A stretch of 64,000 nt of DNA, from NCBI GenBank assembly GCA_041395105.1, contig JAWLBB010000001.1, positions 620,001 through 684,000 on the forward strand, given 5' to 3'. The stretch comes from Opitutaceae bacterium. GTDB taxonomy: Bacteria; Verrucomicrobiota; Verrucomicrobiia; Opitutales; Opitutaceae. The number at the start of each line of letters is the position of its first letter. The first letter of the stretch is position 1. The notes beneath the pieces were generated by a model. It did not search any database. It worked only from the letters and a program-made list of their open reading frames with translations, and was not told the origin of the DNA. Positions 32,675 to 42,060 of this stretch are shown here, in pieces. The position numbers were made by a program, and so were the translations under genes.

Positions 32675-35600
32675 ATGAACTTCATTTCCCGCCGTCTCGG
32701 TCCTCTCTTCATTCCGGTCATCCTGTTTTGCTCGGCAGTCACACTCGAGGGCTCCGTCCTGACCGTCACCTCGCTAAAGGATAAGAACAGCGGCGGCACT
32801 CTGCGCTCGGCCCTCAAATCTGCGGATGACGGCGACATCATCCAATTTGCTCCATCCCTTTTTACCTCGGGCCCCCAGACCATCCGGCTGTCGAGCGGTC
32901 TCTCGATTAATGAATCCGTCTCGATCATCGGGCCGGGTGCCGACCTTCTGGCGATCGACGGACAGGGCAGCTCGCAGGTCTTCAGCATAACCGCGAATTG
33001 TGAATCCGGCGATGATGGAACGGCGGTGCTTCTGTCCGGTTTGACAGTCCGTGGCGGTCTTTCCAGCGGCGGCGGTGGCGTTTTGGTTTCCAAGAACAGC
33101 CGGCTCATCGTGGTCAGCTGCCGCTTTGAGGCCAACCAGACCAAGTCCAATGGTGGAGGCTCGTCCTATGGTGGTGCCATCTACAACCGTGGGGAGATTC
33201 TTGTCGATCTTTCCACCTTCGATGGGAATCTCGCGGGTCTCGCCTCGATCCCCGGCAATCCCGGTGGTGCCGGTGGCGGATTGTACAACGAAGGCGACGC
33301 CGTGGTGACGCGGAGTCTTTTCGTCGGCAACCAGGCCGCATCGGGTGGCGGATTGGCCAGCGGTGGCGGCACCTTGATGGTCGAGAGCAGTACCTTCAGC
33401 GGCAACTCCGACCAGTCCGCGGCTGGTGGCCTGTTCTTGGGTGGTGGTACGACCGAATTGATCAACCTGACGGTTGTTGGAAACACGAGCATTCTTGGAA
33501 CCGGCGGTGTCCGGGTCGCTTCCGGCGGTTTGGCCGAGGTCCGCAATTCGATTCTTGCCGACAACGGGAGTCTGGATGTCGGAACGGCTTTCGGTGGCTC
33601 GTTTGTCTCACTGGGCTACAATATCCTGAAGGTGGCTCCTTCGATCACGGCTCTGCCGTCGGACAAGGTCGGGGTCGATCCGAAGCTCGGGCCACTCGCC
33701 GACAACGGCGGCGCGTCCTGGACCCACGCGCCTCTGGCGGGCAGTCCGGCCCTCAATGGAGGCGATCCGGTCTTCAACCACTTTCTTCAGCTGACCGATC
33801 AACGGGGCGAAGGTTTTCCGCGTGTTCTTGGATCGGCGGTTGATGTCGGCGCCTATGAAGAACCCAACACGGCTCCCACCATCAGTTGTCCCAGTGGAAC
33901 GGTCGAGTGCGGTGTCGATCTGATTGTCGTGACCGTAGAGGATGCGGATGCCGATCTTCTGACCGTCATCTGGAGAATCGGGGGTTCTGTCATTCAGACC
34001 GATGAGGGAGTGTCATCGGGTGAGAGTGTCTTCCTGGCCGAGACTCCTGCCGACGAATCGGTTATTGATGTCGAGGTATCCGACGGGTCCCTTTCCTCGA
34101 GCTGCACAATTGCTGTGGCGGTCCTGGACCGGACTCCGCCGGACCTTTCGCTGAACTATCGCAAGGAAGAGAATGGCGGCCTTGATCCCATCCTGGTGGA
34201 ATGTGGATCCGCCTTTGTCGATCCGGGAGCGACGGCTTCTGATGTCTGTAACGGCGACATTATTCCGGTGGTCACCGGATCCGTCAATACCCGGACTACA
34301 GGCACCTATATCCTCACTTATACGGCCACCGATCTGACCGGGAATTCGACCTCAAAATCTCGCAGCGTGAAGGTTGTCGACACGACCCCGCCGGTCCTGA
34401 TGGTGCCCGATCTCTCCCCGAGCTTTGATGCGACAGCAGAGTGCTTGTATGCGCTGGACCTGTCCAGTCTGGGAGCGGGGGTAGAGGATATCTGCGATCC
34501 ATCGCCGACAATCATATACTCCCGCCTGACCGCTTCAGGATACGAGCTTCTGAATGAGGCGAGCGTGGATCTGGACACGGGTCTGCATACTATTCGGATC
34601 GATGCAGTGGATGCCTCGCTGAACGAGGCGATCCCAGTCGATGTTGTTGTGACGATTCGCGACGTGACCGCTCCGGTCGTGACCGTGAACGGCGACGCTG
34701 AGATGGTCACCAGCTGTGGTGACACGTTCGTCGATCCGGGAGCTTTGGCCACTGACGGTTGCGACGGTTTGTTCGCGGCGACCAGCTCTGGACTGATCGG
34801 TGTCTCCGGTGCCGGTTCTTACGAGGTCGTCTATACCGCAATTGATTCTGCCGGCAATGCGGCGGTCCCTGTCAAGCGAGTAGTGAATGTGCTTCCATCG
34901 GTCAGCTTTGTCGTTTCGACGAACCTGACGGTGAACACCGACCCGGGCGATTGCGCCACGCTTATCGACCTGTCCCAGCTGGTAGAAATCGGAGGCACCT
35001 GCGTTTCCGATGCCAGTCTCGAGGTGACAATTCTTCTCCCGGATGGCGCCACCGAGACGCTGGACGCGCTGGAAGCCTTCGCGTTCCCGAAAGGGACCTC
35101 CACGATCGTGGTGAGGGCCTTTTACTTGCCCTATGGACCGGATCCGGTCGGGACGAGTGAATCGTTTTCGATCACGGTTGAGGATCCCTACCTGAACTGT
35201 GCAGGGAACATCGCCTGGCCGGTGGCACTCGATCTGGAATTCAGCGAGGTTGCGAGTCTATCCTCTGGGAGCCAGCTGCAGGCCTTCCTGGAGCAGTTTC
35301 TCAGCAGCCAGGGCGAGCGGCGGTGGATCCGAATCCGCAACGTGCCCGCCGGGGCGCGTTTGACGGTGGCCCTCTCCAACCCCGCGGGTGTGAATTACGA
35401 TCTCACGGTCTATCGTGACATCCAGGAAGCCTACGACGAGCTTCTGGCCCTCCTGAACGGCGGGTCGGACGAGGACAAGGTTTCGGCGGTGCTGGGAGCC
35501 CAATTCTCGCCGGAGGCCTTCGCTCCGGATGCCTTCGCGCCCGACGCCTTCGCCCCGGATGCGTTCGCGCCGGATGCCTTCGCGCCGGATGCCTTTGCGC

Positions 35601-38600
35601 CCGACGCCTTCGCTCCGGATGCCTTTGCTCCGGATGCCTTCGCGCCCGACGCCTTCGCGCCGGATGCCTTCGCGCCCGACGCCTTTGCCCCGGATGCCTT
35701 CGCTCCCGATGCCTTCGCGCCCGACGCCTTTGCGCCCGACGCTTTTGCCGCGGCCCAGAACCGGGTGCTCGCCTCGTTCTCGGCCTACGATGGGCCGACC
35801 GACGGGGTGCGCGTGACCAATTTCGAGGAGACGACGGATTATTACGTTCGGGTCAGCGGTCGCAATGGCGCTTTCTCGACCGCCTCGACCTTCAGCCTGC
35901 TGATCGAAGTCGAGACGGATATCTGTGAAGGGGTCGTGTCGGATGGTGCGCTCGATCCGGCCTTCACCGGAACGGTACCGTCCGGATTGTCCGATCCGAC
36001 GAGTTTGATTCTCTGGGATTCCGGCCGCATGGCCGACTATGCCGCCGATGCCGGCGAGTTGCTCGCGCTGGAAGGACGGCTGGACAATCTGGCGGCGGCA
36101 GCCGGTGGGGTTGTGGTGGATGTCTCCACCTTCGCCAACGTCAATGCGCTCAACGAGCAGGCAGACACCGGCGTCAACGTCAACTGCCCCTACGCCAAGA
36201 ACCTGGTGGCTGAGGCAATCCGGAATATTGCGGCGGCCTACCGCATTAAGTATTCAAGTATTGGTGACATAACGATTGTCGGCAACGACGACGTCATTCC
36301 GTTCTTCCGGCGAAGTGACGATGCCAACCTCGCCAACGAGGCCCAGTATTTCCCGCCGGTCCTGAATTCGACCCATTCCCAGTCGGCGCTGCGCACGGGT
36401 CGGGTCTTGGAGCAGGATTCCTACGGTTCGGAATGCCGGGTCGTTCTATCGACCGGCGAGTACAACCTGCCGGGTGCACCGGTCGGCCGGCTGGTTGAGG
36501 AAGCCGGCGATGTGATCCGGACGATTGATACCTACCTTCCCGTCTTCAGTGGATCGACTCCGGGGGTGCTCCCGGCGCCGGCCGGTGGCTACCGGGCCCT
36601 TTCGGTGGCCTACGATTTCATGGCGGACGCCGGTGAGGCGATTGCCGACGAATTCAGGGACGGTCTTAATCTCGGTGGTGGCGACACGGTCAACACCCTG
36701 ATCTCCGACCCCAGCCTGGCGCCTTCGGAGTCATGGACGGCGGGCGAACTTTCTGGCGCCTTTTACAAGTCGGATAGACTGAACCTGATCTTCATCGGAG
36801 CACATGGAAGTACGGCGAGTGCTCTTGCTGCAGACTACACCTCACGGTTTACCGCGGCTGAACTCGAGGCGGCGACAGTGGACATCACTTATGCCATCGC
36901 GGCCAGTCAAGCCTGCCACTTGGGATACAACACAGTGGACCCCGATGCGGTCCCATCGGTCACCCTGCGGCCCGACTGGGCCCAGGCCTTCGCCCGCAAG
37001 GGGGCGATCTTCCTCGCCGGCACGGGCTACCAGTATGGTGAGACCCAACTCCTGGAATATGGAGAGCGGCTCTACCTGGAGTTTTGGCGGCAACTGCGGA
37101 CAGGCTCAGCGCCGGTCAGCGTGGGTCAGGCCATGGTCAATGCCAAGCTCGCCTACCTGGCCAAGACACCGAATATGCGGGGTATTCACGAGAAGACTCT
37201 GCTGGTGGGATTGACGCTTTATGGTTTGCCCATGGTCAGGATCAACCTGCCGGGTGGGCGTCTCCCGGCAGCCGGAGGTTCCGGAGGCGGGTTGGCCGTA
37301 GCTTCCCTTGGAGGATCCTTTGGTCTGGCGACTGCCGACTTGGAGGTGACACCTGAGCTGACGAGGAAGACGTTGACCCTCGATGTAGTCGGTCAGAGTC
37401 GCACGGTCGATGCGTCCTATTACCTCGGCAGCGATGGTGCGGTCTCTCTGGTGGCGGAGCCGATTCGTCCGCTGGAGTCGGAAGCGGTTGGCGCGGCAAG
37501 TGGTGCCCTTCTTCGCGGAGTGGTCCTCCGTTCAGCCACTTATGTGGATGAGACGCCCTTTCTGCCCTTGACCGGTGCGCCGGCGACGGAGATCCGGGGT
37601 GTGGCGGCCCCCTTCAAATCGGAAGTCTTCTACCCGATCATCCCCTGGGCGACCAATCAGATCGGAGAACTCTGCGGCGGTAACGCTGGCGGCACGGTCC
37701 TCAATGCCTTCCCGGCCCAGTTCCGTTCGGATCTGGTCGATCCGGCAGTGGAGGCAGGATTGCTGCGCAAGTATACCGGAATGTCATTTGGGCTCTTCTA
37801 CAGTGACAGCCCGAGCGGAGAGAATCCGGCCCAGTTCCTGACTCCGGCCCCCGCCGTCAATGGGGTGGCGGCCGAGTTGTCGGCGGACGGCAGCGAGATT
37901 GTGATTGAAGCCGTGATCGAGACATCGGCTGCGGTCGGGATTCACGAGGTCCTGGCGACCTATACCGGCGAACCAGGTTCCCCATGGCATGGCGCTTGGC
38001 ACTCGGTGTACCTTTCGCCGACTTCGTCCCCGCTCTTCTTCCCGGGTTCGGTCAATGCCGACGGCATCATCCGCACCTGGACCGCATCGATTCCGGTGTC
38101 GGGCTATGCAGCCGATTTCCGCTTCATCATCCAGACCGTGGGGAATAATGGCCCGGCCCTGCAGTCGACCAACTTCGGCCGATACTACCGGGTGGGCGGG
38201 GATCTCCCGACAGGTGAAACGGCGACCGCTGTCACGATTGTCACAGCACCGGCAACCGGTGCCTACGGGACGACGATTCTGGTCGAGGCGGATGTCCGTT
38301 CCGGAGGCGATCTCCTGGGTGACGGCGAGCGGGTCGATTTCCGACTGGGTCCGATTGCCCGGTCCGTGCTCACCGTTGGCGGACGAGCCAGCGCCGAGCT
38401 GACACTCTACGCGGCGCCACAGGACTACGCACTGGAAGTTTCCTATCGCGGCTCCAGCGATTACGCGCCGTCGAGCGCCACACAGCCCTTTGCCGTGGTC
38501 AAACAGGATTCGACCATGGAGTTCGACGGGGTTCCGGAATATTCCCGGCCGTCGGATTGGTTTGTCAGACTCCAGACCACTGATGGCAAACCGCTGAAGG

Positions 38601-39685
38601 AGAAGTCCGTAGTCTTCGTGATCGAGAACATGGATACGGCGGAGTCGTTCATTGTCTCGGAGATCACCGACGGTGCGGGACGGGCGGCTCCCGGTTCGAT
38701 CAGTCTGGAGAACGGTGAGTATGCGGTCGCGGCCTATTTTGCCGCACCGGAGATTCCTTCGACGGAGATCAGCCTGGTCGATCCGCTCTACAATGCCTCG
38801 ACCACGGTCGGTGTGTTCGCGGTGACCCTGGAGACCACCTACAGCGCCGAATCCGGACGCCTGACCTACGATGATGTGCGGGCCGAAGTGTCCGAGGACG
38901 CAGATCGGGGACTGAGTTCCCTGGTTCTTTCCGGCGTGGTCGGGTTGGCCGATGCATCGATTGATCCGAGCAGTCTCCTGTCTGATCCCCATGCCAGTCA
39001 GATCCTGGCGAATCTTCTCGTCCGGGTCGCCGGAGAGAGCCTCGTCGACTCCCAGTTTGCCCTCGATGTTTCGTCGAGTTGTGGTGGTCTGTGGCAGGGC
39101 AGCTGGGCCGCCGAAGGGTTCACTGCTCAGCTTGAGATCCAATGGGGCGGCGAAGTGACGTTTGATTCCCGGTTGACCAATCCGGTCGGCCCCACCATCC
39201 GCTCGGACGAAATGGAGCACGGTGGCTCGGAGATCGAGTTCAAGGCGGCCAGCGGGGACTATACGGTCACCTTTACCGATGGTAAATCGGTCGTGCGTGT
39301 CACGGTGAGGGACGGGCGGGTCAAGAGTGTGAGCGGTCTCGGTTATGGCAATTGCGTCTACCGGTCGAAGCGACGGGAGATCGAGTTCAGACTTCCGTAT
39401 GCGCTTGCGGATGGGCAGGTCATTGCGATCAATGGCTGCCACTACGATGACGTCGTGGTGACGGCAGGAGCCAATCTTCTGACGAAGGAGGGCCGGTTCA
39501 ACCTTGAGGTCACCCTGCCTCCGGGAACGGGTCCGCTCTACAGCGAGACACCGGCCATCCTGGAAGCGATCATCACGGTCGGCGCGGGAAGCGGGGAAAC
39601 ACCTGCAACGGGTGGTGTGACGGTCGGCGATGCGACCAACCCGTGGAGCGAGGAATCCGCTCCCCTCTACCGGGCCTTGAACTGA
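32675..39685 (+). CDS. Giant secreted beta-helix / Ig-like / FAPDA-repeat / gingipain-type peptidase protein
   Basis: From ATG 32675 the product is 2336 residues with a signal peptide (LFIPVILFCSAVTLEGS). Residues ~30-390 form a parallel beta-helix like choice-of-anchor Q proteins (GGGLASGGGTLMVESSTFSG). Residues ~400-900 hold HYR/DUF5011-like Ig domains (DPGATASDVCNGD, GTYILTYTATDLTGNST, DTTPPVL). Residues 949-1023 are 15 exact FAPDA repeats. A peptidase C25 (gingipain) domain follows at ~1140-1530: LIFIGAHGSTA with His1377 and IAASQACHLGYN with Cys1414 form the caspase-like dyad, 37 residues apart. More Ig-like strands fill the rest. No recognised sorting signal is seen at the C-terminus. 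It is probably a cell-surface or released protease. Confidence 0.85.
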   Translation: MNFISRRLGPLFIPVILFCSAVTLEGSVLTVTSLKDKNSGGTLRSALKSADDGDIIQFAPSLFTSGPQTIRLSSGLSINESVSIIGPGADLLAIDGQGSSQVFSITANCESGDDGTAVLLSGLTVRGGLSSGGGGVLVSKNSRLIVVSCRFEANQTKSNGGGSSYGGAIYNRGEILVDLSTFDGNLAGLASIPGNPGGAGGGLYNEGDAVVTRSLFVGNQAASGGGLASGGGTLMVESSTFSGNSDQSAAGGLFLGGGTTELINLTVVGNTSILGTGGVRVASGGLAEVRNSILADNGSLDVGTAFGGSFVSLGYNILKVAPSITALPSDKVGVDPKLGPLADNGGASWTHAPLAGSPALNGGDPVFNHFLQLTDQRGEGFPRVLGSAVDVGAYEEPNTAPTISCPSGTVECGVDLIVVTVEDADADLLTVIWRIGGSVIQTDEGVSSGESVFLAETPADESVIDVEVSDGSLSSSCTIAVAVLDRTPPDLSLNYRKEENGGLDPILVECGSAFVDPGATASDVCNGDIIPVVTGSVNTRTTGTYILTYTATDLTGNSTSKSRSVKVVDTTPPVLMVPDLSPSFDATAECLYALDLSSLGAGVEDICDPSPTIIYSRLTASGYELLNEASVDLDTGLHTIRIDAVDASLNEAIPVDVVVTIRDVTAPVVTVNGDAEMVTSCGDTFVDPGALATDGCDGLFAATSSGLIGVSGAGSYEVVYTAIDSAGNAAVPVKRVVNVLPSVSFVVSTNLTVNTDPGDCATLIDLSQLVEIGGTCVSDASLEVTILLPDGATETLDALEAFAFPKGTSTIVVRAFYLPYGPDPVGTSESFSITVEDPYLNCAGNIAWPVALDLEFSEVASLSSGSQLQAFLEQFLSSQGERRWIRIRNVPAGARLTVALSNPAGVNYDLTVYRDIQEAYDELLALLNGGSDEDKVSAVLGAQFSPEAFAPDAFAPDAFAPDAFAPDAFAPDAFAPDAFAPDAFAPDAFAPDAFAPDAFAPDAFAPDAFAPDAFAPDAFAPDAFAAAQNRVLASFSAYDGPTDGVRVTNFEETTDYYVRVSGRNGAFSTASTFSLLIEVETDICEGVVSDGALDPAFTGTVPSGLSDPTSLILWDSGRMADYAADAGELLALEGRLDNLAAAAGGVVVDVSTFANVNALNEQADTGVNVNCPYAKNLVAEAIRNIAAAYRIKYSSIGDITIVGNDDVIPFFRRSDDANLANEAQYFPPVLNSTHSQSALRTGRVLEQDSYGSECRVVLSTGEYNLPGAPVGRLVEEAGDVIRTIDTYLPVFSGSTPGVLPAPAGGYRALSVAYDFMADAGEAIADEFRDGLNLGGGDTVNTLISDPSLAPSESWTAGELSGAFYKSDRLNLIFIGAHGSTASALAADYTSRFTAAELEAATVDITYAIAASQACHLGYNTVDPDAVPSVTLRPDWAQAFARKGAIFLAGTGYQYGETQLLEYGERLYLEFWRQLRTGSAPVSVGQAMVNAKLAYLAKTPNMRGIHEKTLLVGLTLYGLPMVRINLPGGRLPAAGGSGGGLAVASLGGSFGLATADLEVTPELTRKTLTLDVVGQSRTVDASYYLGSDGAVSLVAEPIRPLESEAVGAASGALLRGVVLRSATYVDETPFLPLTGAPATEIRGVAAPFKSEVFYPIIPWATNQIGELCGGNAGGTVLNAFPAQFRSDLVDPAVEAGLLRKYTGMSFGLFYSDSPSGENPAQFLTPAPAVNGVAAELSADGSEIVIEAVIETSAAVGIHEVLATYTGEPGSPWHGAWHSVYLSPTSSPLFFPGSVNADGIIRTWTASIPVSGYAADFRFIIQTVGNNGPALQSTNFGRYYRVGGDLPTGETATAVTIVTAPATGAYGTTILVEADVRSGGDLLGDGERVDFRLGPIARSVLTVGGRASAELTLYAAPQDYALEVSYRGSSDYAPSSATQPFAVVKQDSTMEFDGVPEYSRPSDWFVRLQTTDGKPLKEKSVVFVIENMDTAESFIVSEITDGAGRAAPGSISLENGEYAVAAYFAAPEIPSTEISLVDPLYNASTTVGVFAVTLETTYSAESGRLTYDDVRAEVSEDADRGLSSLVLSGVVGLADASIDPSSLLSDPHASQILANLLVRVAGESLVDSQFALDVSSSCGGLWQGSWAAEGFTAQLEIQWGGEVTFDSRLTNPVGPTIRSDEMEHGGSEIEFKAASGDYTVTFTDGKSVVRVTVRDGRVKSVSGLGYGNCVYRSKRREIEFRLPYALADGQVIAINGCHYDDVVVTAGANLLTKEGRFNLEVTLPPGTGPLYSETPAILEAIITVGAGSGETPATGGVTVGDATNPWSEESAPLYRALN
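35519..35743 (+). repeat. In-frame 15-bp tandem repeat encoding 15 FAPDA units
   Basis: Fifteen consecutive 15-bp units each encode Phe-Ala-Pro-Asp-Ala, preceded by one degenerate FSPEA unit at 35504-35518. The protein repeat is perfect while the codons vary (TTC or TTT, GCG/GCC/GCT, CCG/CCC, GAT/GAC), so the amino-acid sequence seems to be under selection. It joins the Ig-like region to the peptidase domain and could be a flexible or binding linker. Confidence 0.95.
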
Positions 39686-39817
39686 GGTTGGTATTGGGCT
39701 TTTTCGCCGGACGAAGCAGGGATGCCTGCAGGGTGACATTTTGGTTGCCGAAGGGGCGGAAATTTGGGCAATGTCCGTCCCTTCATGATCCGTCGTCTCC
39801 ACAGGAGTTGCCCAATG

Positions 39818-39845
39818 GTTGATGCTTTCGCATCAACTGATTTTT
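39818..39845 (+). terminator. Rho-independent terminator of the giant gene
   Basis: GTTGATGC, loop TTTC, GCATCAAC makes a perfect 8-bp stem followed by TGATTTTT. It lies 132 bp after the giant gene stop and 13 bp before the DUF3307 start. A second inverted pair, TTGGGCAA near 39762 and TTGCCCAA near 39808, brackets the DNA just before it. Confidence 0.8.
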
Positions 39846-39858
39846 AGGGGATACCTTC

Positions 39859-40209
39859 ATGTTGACGCCCTTTGAGCGTGCCCTGGTGGCGCACCTGATT
39901 GGCGATTGGCTGCTCCAGAACGACTGGATGGCCCGTAACAAAATGCATCTGCGCCATCCGGCCGCCTGGATCCACGCCGGGATCCACGTGGTTTTATTGA
40001 CCCTGGCTCTGGACTGGGTGTCCGGCCTGGTGCTGGGGGTCGTTCACCTCCTGGTCGACACGCGCATTCCCCAGTGCTGGTGGAGCCGGGTTTTCCGTCA
40101 GACGACGGAAGGGGAGATGGGCCTGCAGGTGCAGATATGGGGGGACCAGGTCCTGCATATCGCGTCGCTCGCCCTCTGGCTGGTCCTGCGACCGCACCTG
40201 GGGATCTGA
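39859..40209 (+). CDS. DUF3307 small membrane protein
   Basis: The 116-residue protein matches the DUF3307 pattern: LVAHLIGDWLLQNDWMARNK near the start and VVHLLVDTRI in the middle, with His and Asp residues set in hydrophobic helices. Two to three membrane segments are visible (HAGIHVVLLTLALDWVSGLV, LHIASLALWLVLRPHL). The biochemical role of the family is unknown. The ATG at 39859 has an AGGGGA ribosome site just after the terminator hairpin. It converges on the phytanoyl-CoA dioxygenase gene with 13 bp between stops. Confidence 0.82.
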   Translation: MLTPFERALVAHLIGDWLLQNDWMARNKMHLRHPAAWIHAGIHVVLLTLALDWVSGLVLGVVHLLVDTRIPQCWWSRVFRQTTEGEMGLQVQIWGDQVLHIASLALWLVLRPHLGI

Positions 40210-40222
40210 TCGATCGATCGGG

Positions 40223-41038
40223 TCAGTGCAGCCCGCCCTTCCACTCCTCGCCGCAGGCTCCGCCGCTTTCGTTGGGAATGAGGGAGGCTTCGCTCCCATC
40301 CAGCCGCAGGACCGGGAAATAGCCCTTGTGCAACTTCTCAGTCTGGTGGGTGACGTAGTGGCAGATAAAGGACCGCCGGAACCGGGTCTTCGAGCGATTG
40401 GGTCCGGATCCGTGGATCAGGCTGCCGTTGAAGAAGAGGGTGTCGCCCGCCTTCATCACGACAGGCACTGCCTTGAGGCCCTCGGGAACCGGCACAAAGT
40501 GGGTGGTGAAGGATTCCTTTTCGTCGGCGGTGTCCGGGCATACAATGGCATGATCCTGGGAGCCCGGGACTACGTAGAGGGTTCCGTTTTCAAGATCGCA
40601 GTCGTCGACCGCAGTCCACGCGGCGACGCAGGTGCCGGGCTCGGCCAGAAGGTAAAAATTGTCCTGATGAAGGGCCTGTCCCCGGGACCCCGGAGGCTTG
40701 AAATAATACATCGACTGCACGGCATAAGGTGCTTCGCCGAGCATGGCGGTCAGACAGGTCGCCACCCGCTCGTCGAGCAGGTAGCGGCGGCCCACCTCGT
40801 TGAAGCGGTGCGGGTGCATGATCCGGGGGTATTCCTTGAGCGGATCGCCGCCGGATTGCTCGCGGGGCACGGGTTCGAAGTAGCCGGGTTGACCGCCGGC
40901 CTGATGCATCCGGTCGAATTCCGTCGCGAGCGTTTCGAGGTCTTCCGGTCCGAACAGACCACGGGCAACGGCGAATCCTTCCGTCGTGAATTGGCGGCGC
41001 AGCTCGGACAGATCAGGGTTCGAGGCAACTGAGGGCAT
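40223..41038 (-). CDS. Phytanoyl-CoA dioxygenase (PhyH) family protein
   Basis: From ATG 41038 the product is 271 residues; an upstream ATG at 41107 would add 23 residues of unlikely composition. The Fe(II)/2-oxoglutarate fold is recognisable: GQALHQDNFYLLAEPGTCVA carries the metal His and Asp, ENGTLYVVPGSQDHAI is the family turn, and FFNGSLIHGSGPNRSKTRFR has the distal His and the 2-oxoglutarate Arg. PhyH members hydroxylate diverse small molecules using oxygen and 2-oxoglutarate. In Verrucomicrobiota and Planctomycetes they are numerous and mostly uncharacterised; the substrate here is unknown. It is divergent from the DUF1080 gene. Confidence 0.9.
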   Translation of the reverse strand: MPSVASNPDLSELRRQFTTEGFAVARGLFGPEDLETLATEFDRMHQAGGQPGYFEPVPREQSGGDPLKEYPRIMHPHRFNEVGRRYLLDERVATCLTAMLGEAPYAVQSMYYFKPPGSRGQALHQDNFYLLAEPGTCVAAWTAVDDCDLENGTLYVVPGSQDHAIVCPDTADEKESFTTHFVPVPEGLKAVPVVMKAGDTLFFNGSLIHGSGPNRSKTRFRRSFICHYVTHQTEKLHKGYFPVLRLDGSEASLIPNESGGACGEEWKGGLH

Positions 41039-41163
41039 GGGGTGATAGGGTGGATAAGTTGAGTGAATGGCAACAATGGCCGGAGCGAATGCGTTGTATT
41101 TTTCCATCCGGTTTGTAATGAATTGTGGGTGTCACCTATAGGTTCTTTTCGTCAATCTCAACC

Positions 41164-42000
41164 ATGTCTCATCCGACCTTTCAGATCTTCACCATCCGTT
41201 TCTCGGCGGCGGCCGCCATCCTCCTGACGGCCCCGTCTCTGTCTGCTCTCGAGGTTCCCGGTCATACGGACACCCCAATGGTGGTCGATGCGCCCGAGTA
41301 TCATGTGCACGACCCCGCCCGGCCACAGCCTGTGGTCGTCGCGCCGGGACAGACCGATCCCGCCACCTGCCTGATGGCGCCGCCATCGGATGCCATTGTG
41401 CTCTTTGACGGGACGAATATGGATGCCTGGACAGGCGGGCCCTGGATTCTGGGCGATGGCTACATGGAGGTCCCCCCGAGGACTGAGGATGAGTCGGGCA
41501 AGAAAGTCGCGAAAGACCTGAAGACGAAACAGTCATTCGGAGACATCCAGCTGCACCTCGAATGGCGGACCCCGGCGGAAGTGGTGGGAGAGAGCCAGGG
41601 CCGGGGCAACAGCGGGGTTTTTCTGATGGATCGTTACGAAGTGCAGATCCTCGACAGCTACGACAACATCACCTATGCCGACGGCTCGGCCGGGGCGGTC
41701 TACGGGGCCCGTCCGCCCCTGGTCAACGCCTCGCGCGGGCCGGGCGAGTGGCAGACCTACGACATCATCTGGAGGGTGCCGCTCTTTGACGGTGAGAAGC
41801 TGATTCGGCCGGCGACGGTGACGGTCCTGCACAATGGGGTTCTCATTCAGGATCACTACACCTTGGCGGGAAGGACGGAGAACAGGAAGGCGGCTGTCTA
41901 CACCCCGCATGAGCCGACAGGCCCGATCCGTCTGCAGGATCACAACAACCCGATGCGTTTCCGGAACATCTGGGTCCGGCCGCTTGAGCCCGAATCATGA
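41164..42000 (+). CDS. Secreted DUF1080 (3-keto-disaccharide hydrolase-like) protein
   Basis: From ATG 41164 the product is 278 residues with a signal peptide (FSAAAAILLTAPSLSALE). The DUF1080 jelly-roll is marked by IVLFDGTNMDAWTGGPW, then DIQLHLEWRTP, GRGNSGVFLMDRYEVQILDS, GEWQTYDIIWR, VTVLHNGVLIQDH and IRLQDHNNPMRFRNIWVRPL. The Gly-Asn-Ser-Gly and EVQILDS blocks are the family core. DUF1080 proteins are concanavalin-like and some hydrolyse 3-keto-glycosides. It is probably periplasmic or secreted. An in-frame ATG at 41125 would lie 13 residues before the signal peptide. The antiporter gene begins about 60 bp downstream. Confidence 0.9.
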   Translation: MSHPTFQIFTIRFSAAAAILLTAPSLSALEVPGHTDTPMVVDAPEYHVHDPARPQPVVVAPGQTDPATCLMAPPSDAIVLFDGTNMDAWTGGPWILGDGYMEVPPRTEDESGKKVAKDLKTKQSFGDIQLHLEWRTPAEVVGESQGRGNSGVFLMDRYEVQILDSYDNITYADGSAGAVYGARPPLVNASRGPGEWQTYDIIWRVPLFDGEKLIRPATVTVLHNGVLIQDHYTLAGRTENRKAAVYTPHEPTGPIRLQDHNNPMRFRNIWVRPLEPES

Positions 42001-42060
42001 AATGAGTCGACCGGGCCGGGATGGTCGGCCAGGTTCTTGTGGCAGGGAGGGACAACAGGA

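Noticed and set aside
35519..35743. Possible CRISPR array
   Set aside because: The 15-bp units are contiguous, in frame and encode FAPDA; there are no spacers.
37784..39802. 672-residue open frame on the minus strand
   Set aside because: Antisense to the C-terminal Ig-like part of the giant protein; composition typical of antisense reading.
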